Assembly (NCBI RefSeq): GCF_012911815.1
Contig: NZ_JAATNW010000005.1
Coordinates: 62,001 to 126,000, forward strand
From: Alteromonas ponticola
Lineage (GTDB): Bacteria > Pseudomonadota > Gammaproteobacteria > Enterobacterales > Alteromonadaceae
Direction of reading: 5' to 3'
Length of the DNA: 64,000 nucleotides
The notes beneath the pieces are model-generated. The model made no database searches. It saw only the letters and a list, made by a program, of their open reading frames with translations, and had not been told where the DNA came from. Each line of letters begins with the position of its first letter. Within the stretch, counting starts at the first letter, position 1. Made by a program: the position numbers and the translations under genes. Shown here in pieces: positions 1 to 8,800 of the stretch.

Positions 1-2248
1 ACTGTATCTCGTTTCCGGCGACAGTTGTCACGCGGAATATTCCATTGATGATGGTAGCACCTGGCAATCGCTCATCACCTTGAATAACGGTCAGGATGAT
101 GGCAGTTTCCGTTCTAATACAATCAGTTCCGGGCTCGATAATCTACCCACGTTACACCTTCGCTTCCGAGCCTATACGCTGTATGACAATTACTGTTATG
201 GTGACAACGTGGTGCTCAGCGGTGATCCTGCAAGCGTTTCGGGTCCAGCGGTCACGATCACAGGAAATACTGAATTCGGGCAAGTAACTGTGGGCGAAAG
301 TGCAACCAGCACAATTACCGTGACCAATGCGGGTGATGAAACGCTTGCCATTAATAGTTTGACCGGCGTATCCACGCCTTTTGCCGTGAGTGCAGATAAC
401 TGCAGTTCGCAGATGCTGCCTGCCTCGGCGTCGTGCACCACCTCAGTCACCTTTACCCCGGCAACCGAGGGCACGCAAAATACGACATTAACCATTTCAT
501 CCAATGCCGCCTCTTCCCCGGATAATGTAACATTTTCCGGTACTGGTGCCAGCACTCAGGGCTGTGACTATGATTGTTTCAGCGGCTCAGGCAACACTAA
601 TCGTGAAGCGCTGACCTACACCACCTTGACCGGTAGTACTGCAACATCGCTGGTGGATTACGCTCATTATGGTGTGCCTGAACAAGCGGCCAACCCCACC
701 CACACCCTGGAAGGCGCAATTACATTCACTGTTACTCCGGGTACGCTAAACGAGCAGGGGACTAATCTGGCATCAGCTTATACAAACCCCAATTCGTTGC
801 CGCCCTTTGAATTTGAGTTTGTGCAGTACGGCACCCATGTGATCCCCACTCAGCGACAGGTGGTCAATACCGGGCACACAGCGTGGGAATGGGTATTATC
901 ACCAGGCAGAGTGTGGAATGAAAGTTCCGATAACGGCTATTCCCGGGTAGCGCTGCCTTTTGCGCTACAGGAAATTAATGCGAACTGTACGCATAACGGG
1001 GTGATGACTTTCCTGTTTAAAGATGACGGTAGCATTTCCGATGTGGCGTATCAGGTGGCTCAGGAAACCTGTAATTACTTCAAGTTCAATCTTCATGGCA
1101 AAGTTGACGCCAGCTATTCGCCCGCCACCGTGGCTAACAGGCAAACAGTTATCAACGATTATGTGACGGAAGTGGCCAACCGCCTACCCGCAAAGTCGCT
1201 CGCCGCCCTTGCCACAGACTACCCGGCAGCAGGCATTACTGTCTCCGCCATTGGTAGCGACCAGAGCGCCGCACATCTCACAGCATTTGGCGTGCTTTAC
1301 AATGGCACCCATTACAGAGGGGCCTGCCAGACGCGCTACGGCAATTACCCGTTCTGTGACGTCATGGCACTGCCCTCTTACTCTACCGCAAAAACGATTG
1401 TGGCTGGGCTGGGTACCATGCGTGCGGAACAGTTGTATGGCGGTCGTCAGGCAGAACTGAAAGTCAGTGACTGGATCGGCGCGTGCAGCGGCTCGCAGTG
1501 GCAGGACGTGAGTTTACTTAATGCGCTGGATATGGCCACCGGTAACTACGACTCTGCGGTCGATTCGGTGGACGAAGGCTCACAAAAAACCGTAGATGAC
1601 TTTTTCCTGGTCGCCAGCCATAACGATAAAATCAACCACAGCTGTGCCTATTCGCGAAAAACCGCGCCGGGCACTCAGTTTGTGTATCACACCTCTGATA
1701 CCTATATTGTTAGCCGCATATTGCAGCAGTATCATGAACAGCAGGCAGGCAGTAGTGCCGATTTCTTTACTGATTTACTTGTAGAAGATATCTTTCAACC
1801 GCTGCATCTAAGCCCACTCAGCTATGCCAGTAAGCGTACCTATGATAGTCAAAAGCAGGTATGGGGCGGTTATGGATTGACCTTAAGCAGTGATGATTTT
1901 GCCAAACTGGGCCAGTTCATCGGCCAGAGTAATGGCGTGCTGAACGGGCAAACAGTGATAGACCCTGCGTTGCTGGCCGATGCACTGCAACAAACGGCAA
2001 ACTCAGGTTTACTAACCGCGCCCGCCAGTCGCTATCAACACAGCGTGTGGGCGTACGATCTAAGTGCATCTACTCAGTTGAACTGTACTACCCCCTCCTG
2101 GGTTCCCTATCTGTCTGGCTTTGGTGGAATTGGCGTAGTCATGTTGCCGAACGATATGGTTTACTATTACGTTAGTGACAACAAAGAATATGGCTTTACA
2201 ACCACCGTTAAAGAGTTAAATAAAATCAGTCCGGTATGTGGTCAGTAA
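1..2248 (+). CDS. Secreted ASH-domain / serine beta-lactamase-like hydrolase, 5' truncated
   Basis: The reading frame is open from base 2, so the gene starts left of the window; the TTG at 80 is not a credible start because the upstream frame encodes good beta-sandwich sequence. Visible parts in order: the end of an N-terminal beta-rich module (to about base 235); one immunoglobulin-like ASH/choice-of-anchor-D module (about 240-550), with the typical pattern of a GxVTVGESAT-like strand and a paired-cysteine loop; and a C-terminal domain of the class C beta-lactamase/PBP-like serine hydrolase family. The nucleophile motif SxxK is STAK at 1382-1393 and a YxS-type motif is YHTS at 1685-1696. Many cysteines and no membrane segment fit an exported protein. 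Substrate unknown; it could be a peptidase, esterase or amidase. The direct-repeat operator of the next gene starts 5 bases after the stop. Confidence 0.75.
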   Translation, partial: LYLVSGDSCHAEYSIDDGSTWQSLITLNNGQDDGSFRSNTISSGLDNLPTLHLRFRAYTLYDNYCYGDNVVLSGDPASVSGPAVTITGNTEFGQVTVGESATSTITVTNAGDETLAINSLTGVSTPFAVSADNCSSQMLPASASCTTSVTFTPATEGTQNTTLTISSNAASSPDNVTFSGTGASTQGCDYDCFSGSGNTNREALTYTTLTGSTATSLVDYAHYGVPEQAANPTHTLEGAITFTVTPGTLNEQGTNLASAYTNPNSLPPFEFEFVQYGTHVIPTQRQVVNTGHTAWEWVLSPGRVWNESSDNGYSRVALPFALQEINANCTHNGVMTFLFKDDGSISDVAYQVAQETCNYFKFNLHGKVDASYSPATVANRQTVINDYVTEVANRLPAKSLAALATDYPAAGITVSAIGSDQSAAHLTAFGVLYNGTHYRGACQTRYGNYPFCDVMALPSYSTAKTIVAGLGTMRAEQLYGGRQAELKVSDWIGACSGSQWQDVSLLNALDMATGNYDSAVDSVDEGSQKTVDDFFLVASHNDKINHSCAYSRKTAPGTQFVYHTSDTYIVSRILQQYHEQQAGSSADFFTDLLVEDIFQPLHLSPLSYASKRTYDSQKQVWGGYGLTLSSDDFAKLGQFIGQSNGVLNGQTVIDPALLADALQQTANSGLLTAPASRYQHSVWAYDLSASTQLNCTTPSWVPYLSGFGGIGVVMLPNDMVYYYVSDNKEYGFTTTVKELNKISPVCGQ

Positions 2249-2252
2249 TGAT

Positions 2253-2290
2253 CTGGTGCCCTGTTCAGTTCCAATCTGGTCCTAACAGGG
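2253..2290 (+). promoter_or_regulatory. Candidate MocR operator upstream of MFS gene (direct repeats)
   Basis: CTGGTgCCCTG at 2253 and CTGGTCCTA at 2276 are direct repeats 23 bp apart. The same element occurs at 5334/5357 (23 bp) and 6284/6306 (22 bp). MocR/GabR-family regulators are known to bind direct repeats. An inverted repeat GCCCTGTT (2258-2265) / AACAGGGC (2284-2291) overlaps it; it lacks a T tract, so I do not call it a terminator. Assignment to the neighbouring MocR protein is inference. Confidence 0.55.
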
Positions 2291-2318
2291 CGAAATCAGT
2301 TTAAGTAGGGTGAGCAGT

Positions 2319-3521
2319 ATGCTTAATGCACTGAGTAGTAATTCTATGAAATCAGCAACAACGGTAGAGCCTGAAGGAATGATCGCCCGCATCATGCTGG
2401 CATTTTTAGCCACGGCGGGTTTGTTCTATGTGAATATTATGCCGGCTATAGTGTCGGGCCTTATTGACTCGCTGGGGTTTAGCCGTGCAGATGCAGGGTT
2501 AGTCGCTTCGTTTAATATTTATGGTGCCGCGATTGGCGCTTTAGGCGCTGTGTTTATTATCTCACGCGGTAACTGGAAGCCACTGGCGATGGCGCTGCTG
2601 TTTGGATTAATGGCATTTGATGGCATTTCGATGTGGGTGACCGACCCCCTGACCATGAAGCTGGTGCGTGGATTTCACGGCATATTGGGTGGCACCTTAG
2701 TCGGCGTGGCGTTCGCGGTTATCGCCCGGGTCAGTCTTGTGCATAAAACCTTTGGTTACTTATTGTTTGTCCAATTCGGGCTCGGTGGACTTGGCGTGAT
2801 GTTCTTGCCACCGCTGGCGCCGGTGTATGGCACCTCCGCTTTATTTTTGTCATTGATTGCTTTTAGTGCCGTCAGTTTGATTATGTTATTTTTACTGCCT
2901 GCTTACCGCGTAGAAGATGTGCCCAAACCTACCATTGGTGGCGAGGTCCGCTGGCGTCCATTGTGCGCGGCACTGCTGTCGGTATTTTTGTTTCAGGCGG
3001 CCAATATGGGCCTGTATGCCTATATCATCGATTTGGGCAAATCATACGGCCTTACCCTGGAGTTCATTTCACCCACCTTAGGCATTTCAGCCTGGGCCGG
3101 TCTGGTTGGCGCCTGGTTGGTCATTGTTTTCTCTACCCGGTTCGGTCGTACCTATCCGTTGTTTATTGCCACCACCCTTACACTGCTGGCAACCATTGCG
3201 TTACATTATAGCGCCTCACAAAGCGTGTTCTGGGCCGCGAATGTATTGGTCGGGATCACCTGGGCGTTTTGTATTGCTTACCTGCTGGGTATTTGTGCCG
3301 AGTTTGATAAAGAAGGCAAGATGGCTGCACTGGGAGGTTTCGCCTCCAAAACCGGGCTGGCGTCAGGGCCGCTAGCTTCTGCATTGGTGCTCAGTTCAGG
3401 GGAATATACCGTACTGATAAACGTTGCCGCCATTGCGCTGGCCGGCTGCCTGTTTATCTGTCTGTACCCTACCCGGTTACTTGATAAGTTGGACAAAACC
3501 GTTCAGGATGGGGTGAGCTGA
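2319..3521 (+). CDS. MFS transporter
   Basis: A 400-residue integral membrane protein with about 12 hydrophobic segments and the small/aromatic composition of major-facilitator carriers (for example the FLATAGLFYVNIMPAIVSGL first helix). ATG at 2319 is preferred over the in-frame GTG at 2310 because AGGG at 2307-2310 then sits 8 bases upstream. It is 17 bases ahead of the MocR gene and probably shares its message. The candidate MocR operator lies just upstream, so it is likely the inner-membrane carrier for the compound handled by this cluster. The substrate cannot be read from the sequence. Confidence 0.8.
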   Translation: MLNALSSNSMKSATTVEPEGMIARIMLAFLATAGLFYVNIMPAIVSGLIDSLGFSRADAGLVASFNIYGAAIGALGAVFIISRGNWKPLAMALLFGLMAFDGISMWVTDPLTMKLVRGFHGILGGTLVGVAFAVIARVSLVHKTFGYLLFVQFGLGGLGVMFLPPLAPVYGTSALFLSLIAFSAVSLIMLFLLPAYRVEDVPKPTIGGEVRWRPLCAALLSVFLFQAANMGLYAYIIDLGKSYGLTLEFISPTLGISAWAGLVGAWLVIVFSTRFGRTYPLFIATTLTLLATIALHYSASQSVFWAANVLVGITWAFCIAYLLGICAEFDKEGKMAALGGFASKTGLASGPLASALVLSSGEYTVLINVAAIALAGCLFICLYPTRLLDKLDKTVQDGVS

Positions 3522-3537
3522 TGAAAATAAGAAGAAT

Positions 3538-5331
3538 ATGCTGCAACACCTTTTTACCCTTGACGACGATGGAACCACAAGCCTGCAGCGCCAGCTGCAG
3601 CGAAAACTTATAGACGCCATTTTAAACGGCTACTTCGCAGCTGAATCGCGCATGCCATCGTCGCGCAAATTGGCCGAATTGCTTGGGGTATCGCGCAATA
3701 CCGTAGTGGCGGCTTACGAGCAACTTATCGATGAAGGCTATCTGCTCAGCCGTGAGCGCAGCGGCATCTTTGTCAGTTCACATGTGTTCGATGAGCATGC
3801 GGAAAGCTGTCAAAATGACCAACTTACAGAAAACCAGTTTGACTGGAGCAGTGTATGCAACCCCACTTCCATTGAAGCGTCGTCGCCTCCCTATCCAGAC
3901 AACTGGGAAGATTATCGCTACCCTTTCATCGAAGGCCAGTATGACCAGTCATTGTTTCCGTTAAATCAATGGCGCGAATGTTCACGCATTAGTTTGAACG
4001 TGGATGAAATTAAAAGCTGGGCACGGGACAGTGGTTATGAAGATGATCCCAGTCTGATCCATGAAATTCGCACTAAGGTGTTGCCCCGTCGCGGTATTCA
4101 AGCCCGTCCTGAGGAAATTCTGGTTACCCTGGGTTCGCAGCAGGCATTGTACCTGGTCAGCCGATTGCTAATGAACACTTCAACTCTGCTGACCATGGAA
4201 GAACCGGGTTATCAGGGTATGCGTCAACTGGCGCAGCACAACCTATGTCCAGTACGCTTTGCCGGAATCGAAAAAGACGGCATTGCGCTGGCGGATATAT
4301 CGCCGCAGACTCAGTTGCTGTATGTCACTCCCAGTCATCAGGTACCCACCGCCGTGACCATGTCCCGAGACAAACGCGAAGCGTTGGTAGCGCAGGCCAA
4401 TCAAGACAATTTTATCGTGATTGAAGATGATTATGAAAGCGAAGCCAATTTTATCAGTAACCCCAACCCGGCACTAAAAAGCCTGGACAGTCAGGGTAGG
4501 GTGATTTACATCTCCAGCTTTTCCAAAGCGCTAGCGCCGGGCTTACGCCTGGGTTTTATGGTCGCCAGTCCTGACTTAATCAGACGCGCGCGTAAACTTC
4601 GCGCCCTGATGTTGCGGCATCCGCCAGCCAATAATCAGCGCATCATGGCGCTGTTTCTGTCGTTAGGTTATTACGATATGACCATGCGCCGACTCTATCA
4701 GGCGATTAATGAACGCTGGCAGGAACTGCGCGAAGCGCTGAACCATTACTTAGGCCCCTATATTGTCACCAGCGAAACCATGGGCGGTAGTACCTGTTGG
4801 GTAAAAGGTCCGCCCGGATTAAACAGCCACAAATTTGCCGCAGCAGCCGCCGAAAAAGGGATTTTGATTGAGCCGGTAGATCGGTTTTACGGTGGCAAAG
4901 AAAAGCCGGACTCGTATTTCCGCTTGGGGGTGCGCAGTCTGCCCAAAGAAAAAATTCGTCCAGGCATTGAGGAACTGGCAAAACTGATCGATGACATTAA
5001 AGCCGACGGCGATCCCTCGTTTGGACAGCATTTAACCGGCGAAGCACTAAAACGCTTTATGGCCGATGTGACGTTTACCGGCCACACCGTATTTGGCGAC
5101 CCCTATCGCATCACTTTGTTTGCCGATGGCCAAATGGAAGGGGTGGAAGGGCACCATGATGAAAAATACGATACCGGCACCTGGTGGTTAAAAGACAACA
5201 TCTGGTACCGTCAATGGCAGCAATGGTCGTACGGTGAGTTACTGGGGTTCGATATTTTCGTCACCGACAGTCGCATTCACTGGGTGCGCAACGGTAAACT
5301 GGTAGATGCGGCCAATTACACTAAACCGTGA
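3538..5331 (+). CDS. MocR/GabR-type transcriptional regulator with extra C-terminal domain
   Basis: 597 residues. An N-terminal GntR winged helix (about 10-80; SSRKLAELLGVSRNTVVAAY is the recognition region) is joined to a class I aminotransferase-like domain (about 150-490). The PLP-lysine motif is SSFSKALAPGLRLGF, and DDYESE provides the usual aspartate before it. These two parts define the MocR family, whose members sense PLP adducts of amino compounds. Typical members are about 450-500 residues and end here near residue 490. This one continues for about 105 residues (nt 5011-5328) with a Trp/Gly-rich beta pattern (GTWWLKDNIWYRQW) that resembles small DUF995-like domains; that resemblance is by eye. 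It is likely the regulator of the CTGGnCCTA sites in this cluster. The start ATG follows AAGAAG. Confidence 0.88.
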   Translation: MLQHLFTLDDDGTTSLQRQLQRKLIDAILNGYFAAESRMPSSRKLAELLGVSRNTVVAAYEQLIDEGYLLSRERSGIFVSSHVFDEHAESCQNDQLTENQFDWSSVCNPTSIEASSPPYPDNWEDYRYPFIEGQYDQSLFPLNQWRECSRISLNVDEIKSWARDSGYEDDPSLIHEIRTKVLPRRGIQARPEEILVTLGSQQALYLVSRLLMNTSTLLTMEEPGYQGMRQLAQHNLCPVRFAGIEKDGIALADISPQTQLLYVTPSHQVPTAVTMSRDKREALVAQANQDNFIVIEDDYESEANFISNPNPALKSLDSQGRVIYISSFSKALAPGLRLGFMVASPDLIRRARKLRALMLRHPPANNQRIMALFLSLGYYDMTMRRLYQAINERWQELREALNHYLGPYIVTSETMGGSTCWVKGPPGLNSHKFAAAAAEKGILIEPVDRFYGGKEKPDSYFRLGVRSLPKEKIRPGIEELAKLIDDIKADGDPSFGQHLTGEALKRFMADVTFTGHTVFGDPYRITLFADGQMEGVEGHHDEKYDTGTWWLKDNIWYRQWQQWSYGELLGFDIFVTDSRIHWVRNGKLVDAANYTKP

Positions 5332-5333
5332 CA

Positions 5334-5365
5334 CTGGCCCTACTGGCAACCCAAATCTGGACCTA
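5334..5365 (+). promoter_or_regulatory. Candidate MocR operator upstream of amidase gene (direct repeats)
   Basis: CTGGCCCTA (5334-5342) and CTGGACCTA (5357-5365) are direct repeats starting 23 bp apart, the same spacing as the pair upstream of the MFS gene. A TAACAGGG tail (5375-5382) also recurs from the first site (2283-2290). They lie 73-104 bases before the amidase start. Confidence 0.6.
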
Positions 5366-5437
5366 CTCAGCAACTAACAGGGTGTTTACTCTGTCAATCA
5401 ACAGGACATCGATCCCACGACTGACAGGAGAGTGAAC

Positions 5438-6292
5438 ATGACGGTCATGAGTATCGCTGGTTTGCAGCTAGCATTACCCGCGAACCAAAATAACTTTGAC
5501 ACTATCGCCAGGGAAGTGAGCAGCGTTAAAAAGCGCTTTCCCCACGTTGGGATGGTTGTACTTTCTGAATTAGCTACCTTTGGCCCTGCACCACGCCACG
5601 CCGAGCCGCTGCCCGGCGATACCGAAGCGCGTTATGCGAAGCTGGCAGCCCAAACCGGGGTGTGGCTGGTCAATGGGTCGTTGTTTGAACGGGCCGAAAA
5701 TCGCGTTTATAACACCACTTCCGTTATGTCTCCCGACGGCGAAGTGGTGGCGCGGTACCGTAAAATGTTTCCATTTCTTCCCTACGAAGAAGGCATCTCA
5801 GCCGGAAGTGAACCCTGCGTGTTTACCATTCCCGGTTTGGGCACCATTGGCCTGTCTATATGCTATGACATGTGGTTTCCCGAAACCGTGCGAGCGTTAT
5901 GCTGGCAGGGCGCCGAAGTGATTATTCATCCTACCCTGACCAACACCATTGATCGCGATGTGGAATTGTCGATTGCACGCAGTAACGCGGCCACCAATCA
6001 ATGCTACATGGTCGATATTAACGCCGCGTCGCCGATGGGCGTAGGCCGCTCCATTATTGTAGGGCCGGGTGGTGAAGTGATTCATCAATCAACTGGCGAA
6101 CACGATGTCATCCTGTTCGATGTCGATTTTGCCTTAGTTCGCCGCGTGCGAGAGCGGGGATGGCAGGGGCTGGGACAGCCGCTTAAAAGCTTTCGCGATC
6201 ATCCCGTCGCTTATCCGCAATATCAACCGGATGCCCGTTCAAAAACACTCGATGGATTAGGGCCATTGAAAAAACCAGACAATCTGGCCTGA
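5438..6292 (+). CDS. Carbon-nitrogen hydrolase (nitrilase superfamily amidase)
   Basis: 284 residues counted from ATG 5438, chosen over the in-frame GTG at 5432 because AGGAG at 5426-5430 is then 7 bases away. The nitrilase-superfamily triad is visible: Glu44 (VLSELATFGP), Lys109 (RYRKMFPF) and Cys142 (LSICYDMWFP), with a second acidic pair at 117-118 (PYEEG). The family hydrolyses amides, N-carbamoyl compounds or nitriles in the cytoplasm. The regulator next door belongs to a family that often controls amine or amino-acid use, and gabD/gabT-like genes follow downstream, so an amide of an omega-amino acid is a reasonable guess for the substrate. Sequence alone does not separate amidase from carbamoylase. 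Confidence 0.85.
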   Translation: MTVMSIAGLQLALPANQNNFDTIAREVSSVKKRFPHVGMVVLSELATFGPAPRHAEPLPGDTEARYAKLAAQTGVWLVNGSLFERAENRVYNTTSVMSPDGEVVARYRKMFPFLPYEEGISAGSEPCVFTIPGLGTIGLSICYDMWFPETVRALCWQGAEVIIHPTLTNTIDRDVELSIARSNAATNQCYMVDINAASPMGVGRSIIVGPGGEVIHQSTGEHDVILFDVDFALVRRVRERGWQGLGQPLKSFRDHPVAYPQYQPDARSKTLDGLGPLKKPDNLA

Positions 6293-6314
6293 ATAAAAAA
6301 TAGAACTGGCCCTA
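6284..6314 (+). promoter_or_regulatory. Candidate MocR operator upstream of TonB receptor
   Basis: CTGGCCTGA (6284-6292, overlapping the amidase stop) and CTGGCCCTA (6306-6314) are direct repeats starting 22 bp apart. This is the third copy of the pair seen before the MFS and amidase genes. It lies 68-98 bases before the receptor start. Confidence 0.5.
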
Positions 6315-6381
6315 ACACACCTAACACATAATTTTTACAGTCAGATCAAATATAAAAAAGAGATTAAAGGGGAACAGACTG

Positions 6382-8790
6382 ATGAAACCAACGAAAGCAA
6401 CACACTTTTCTTTAACCCCTATGGCAGTCGCCATGGGCGCGGCACTCTATAGCAACCTGGTGGTAGCACAAACCAACGAAGAAACGGAAGCGCGGGTGGT
6501 TGAACGTATCGAAGTCACTTCGTCACGTCGTGTGTCTACCGTAGAAGAAACCCCGTATAACCTGTCGGTTATTAACGGCAGCCAGCTCGAAGAGCGAAAC
6601 ATTGTTGATACCGTGGAAATGATCCGCAATGTTGCTGGCGTAACCGCGGTGGATCGTGGCTACCGCAACTCAGGGGTACTGAATAATATTATCATCCGTG
6701 GAATGAACGTCGACACCTCTGGCAATGGCGACTTCGCGTTGAACGCAGCCCCAACGGTATCCTCGTATGTCAATGACACGCCGTTGTTCGCTAACTTTAT
6801 CCTTAAAGATATCGAAGCGGTAGAAGTACTGCGTGGGCCGCAGGGAACCCTTTACGGTTCAGGCGCTTTAGCGGGTACCGTGCGCTACCGCATGAACCGT
6901 CCTGATTTGGACTACTTAAGTGGCAGCGTGAAAGGCGCGGTGAGCCAAAGCGAAGGCTCAGAAGGGTTTAATCAAAACTATGACGCCCTGATTAATATTC
7001 CCCTGGCCGACACGATGGCATTTCGCGCAAACGCCGGTGTTATCCGCAATGACGGCATCGTTGATTACACCAACGTCTATCAGCTCAATGCTGAGGGTGA
7101 CCCCATTGCACAAGGTGACGACGTTGCCAATGGCGACCCGGTATTTCGCAGTGTAGAAGATGCCGATACGGTAGATATCGATTATGGTCGCGCGTCATTA
7201 TTGTTCTCGCCTACTGAGGCATTCAGTGCCTTACTTTCCTATCAGTACCAGTCAGATGAAATTGGTGGCCGTCGTCAGGTGACCACAGGCACCAACTGGG
7301 TTTCAGGTACAGAGCAGAACTACGGTGAGTACGAAAACGGGGCCATCCAGCTTGAGCCATCTGAGCGTAAAGTCGACTTGATGGCATTGGAAATTGAGTG
7401 GAATTTAGGTTTTGCCACTCTGTCTTCCAGTACCTCTGATTACGAGCATACAGGCAGCTCAGTAAGTGATAACACCGGATTTTATGCGCAAAATAACTGG
7501 TTCGCCTGGTTCTATGGTGGCTCTCCACGTCCGATGGCCAGCGCGGTGCGTTCATACGAAGACGAAGGCTTCAGCCAGGAAGTGCGCCTGGTATCCAACC
7601 CAGGTGAAACGTTTGACTGGATTGTAGGTGCGTTTTACCTTGATCAGGAAACCCGTGCCACACAGGACAGCCTGATGCCGGGCTTTACCGAATGGGCGCA
7701 GGCCAGCGGCTTTGATGAGACACTGGCAAGCTGGGGCGGTACCCTTACCGATCAGGACTTTCGCTATCGCGATAATGGTGATGTGAAAGATGTGTCCGTG
7801 TTTGGTGAAGTGACCTGGCATGTCAACACGGATCTGGACCTGACTTTCGGCTTGCGTCGATTCGACAATGAAATTGCCAACGATACTGAAATTGAATTGC
7901 CAATTTACCCGGGCGCAGCTGAAGTGGGTGCGACCACCGAAGAAAGCGATACCTTGTTCAAGGTTAACCTGTCCTATGATGTCAGTGACGAAATGATGGT
8001 ATACGGTACCGTGTCGGAAGGTTACCGACGTGGTGGTACCAGCGCGGTGCCACTCACCGGTGGTTTTGCTGAAAACCCGGAGTATTTAAATTACGCGTCT
8101 GACTCGGTAACCAATTACGAGCTGGGTGTGAAAGGCAATACAGGTGAGACCTTCTATGCCCTTACTCTCTACCGCATGGACTGGGAAGATCCACAGCTTA
8201 ACGTCACCACGCCCAACTGGGGTTTTTACGCCGCCATTAACGGCGTATCGGCACGCACCCAGGGGGTAGAATTTGAAACCCGCGGCTACCTGACCGATTC
8301 ATTACAATATGGCGTTCAGTATGCCTTTACCGATGCAGAGCTGACCGATGATTTGTATATTCCGGCAGGCACTCAGGATAACCCCTCCGAAGTATTGCGT
8401 GCAGTTAAAGGTGAACGGTTACCCAGTACCGCCAAACATACTTTCAGTGCAAGCTTAGAGCACTATCAGGAGCTTAACAGCGATTTCTACCTGTTAAGCA
8501 GAGCGAGTGCTTACTATCAGTCTGATTCCCGCAATGCATTAGGTGATAACCCTGTTTTTGATATTATGTTGCCGTCATTCTGGATAGCGAATTTAAGTAG
8601 CACTTTACATGCTGAGAACTGGAGCGCTACCCTGTACGTGAAAAACGTATTTAATGAAGAGGGCGTAACCGGCGTGCTGTCAGAGGGATACATGGGAACG
8701 GATCCAGAAGAAAACTTCTACGGAAACGCGTCCAAATCCTACATCACTCAGCCACGAACCATCGGTGTCGCTCTGCAATATCAGTTCTAG
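6382..8790 (+). CDS. TonB-dependent outer-membrane receptor
   Basis: 802 residues. A signal peptide (cleavage near LVVAQ, about residue 30) is followed by a TonB-box-like region (VVERIEVTSSRR), a plug domain (about 50-170, ending VEVLRGPQGTLYGSGALAGTVRY) and a 22-strand-type barrel ending in an aromatic (VALQYQF), as the BAM machinery requires. It takes up a ligand across the outer membrane using TonB energy. AAAGGGG lies about 8 bases before the ATG. The sulfotransferase gene follows after 10 bases, so they are co-transcribed. Nothing indicates a siderophore (no ferric-uptake genes or Fur-like site nearby). The candidate MocR site upstream suggests it brings in the same compound the amidase acts on. 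Confidence 0.9.
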   Translation: MKPTKATHFSLTPMAVAMGAALYSNLVVAQTNEETEARVVERIEVTSSRRVSTVEETPYNLSVINGSQLEERNIVDTVEMIRNVAGVTAVDRGYRNSGVLNNIIIRGMNVDTSGNGDFALNAAPTVSSYVNDTPLFANFILKDIEAVEVLRGPQGTLYGSGALAGTVRYRMNRPDLDYLSGSVKGAVSQSEGSEGFNQNYDALINIPLADTMAFRANAGVIRNDGIVDYTNVYQLNAEGDPIAQGDDVANGDPVFRSVEDADTVDIDYGRASLLFSPTEAFSALLSYQYQSDEIGGRRQVTTGTNWVSGTEQNYGEYENGAIQLEPSERKVDLMALEIEWNLGFATLSSSTSDYEHTGSSVSDNTGFYAQNNWFAWFYGGSPRPMASAVRSYEDEGFSQEVRLVSNPGETFDWIVGAFYLDQETRATQDSLMPGFTEWAQASGFDETLASWGGTLTDQDFRYRDNGDVKDVSVFGEVTWHVNTDLDLTFGLRRFDNEIANDTEIELPIYPGAAEVGATTEESDTLFKVNLSYDVSDEMMVYGTVSEGYRRGGTSAVPLTGGFAENPEYLNYASDSVTNYELGVKGNTGETFYALTLYRMDWEDPQLNVTTPNWGFYAAINGVSARTQGVEFETRGYLTDSLQYGVQYAFTDAELTDDLYIPAGTQDNPSEVLRAVKGERLPSTAKHTFSASLEHYQELNSDFYLLSRASAYYQSDSRNALGDNPVFDIMLPSFWIANLSSTLHAENWSATLYVKNVFNEEGVTGVLSEGYMGTDPEENFYGNASKSYITQPRTIGVALQYQF

Positions 8791-8800
8791 GAGCAGGTGA

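Noticed and set aside
2258..2291. GCCCTGTT/AACAGGGC inverted repeat as terminator
   Set aside because: Eighteen-base loop and no T tract; better explained as part of the direct-repeat control element.
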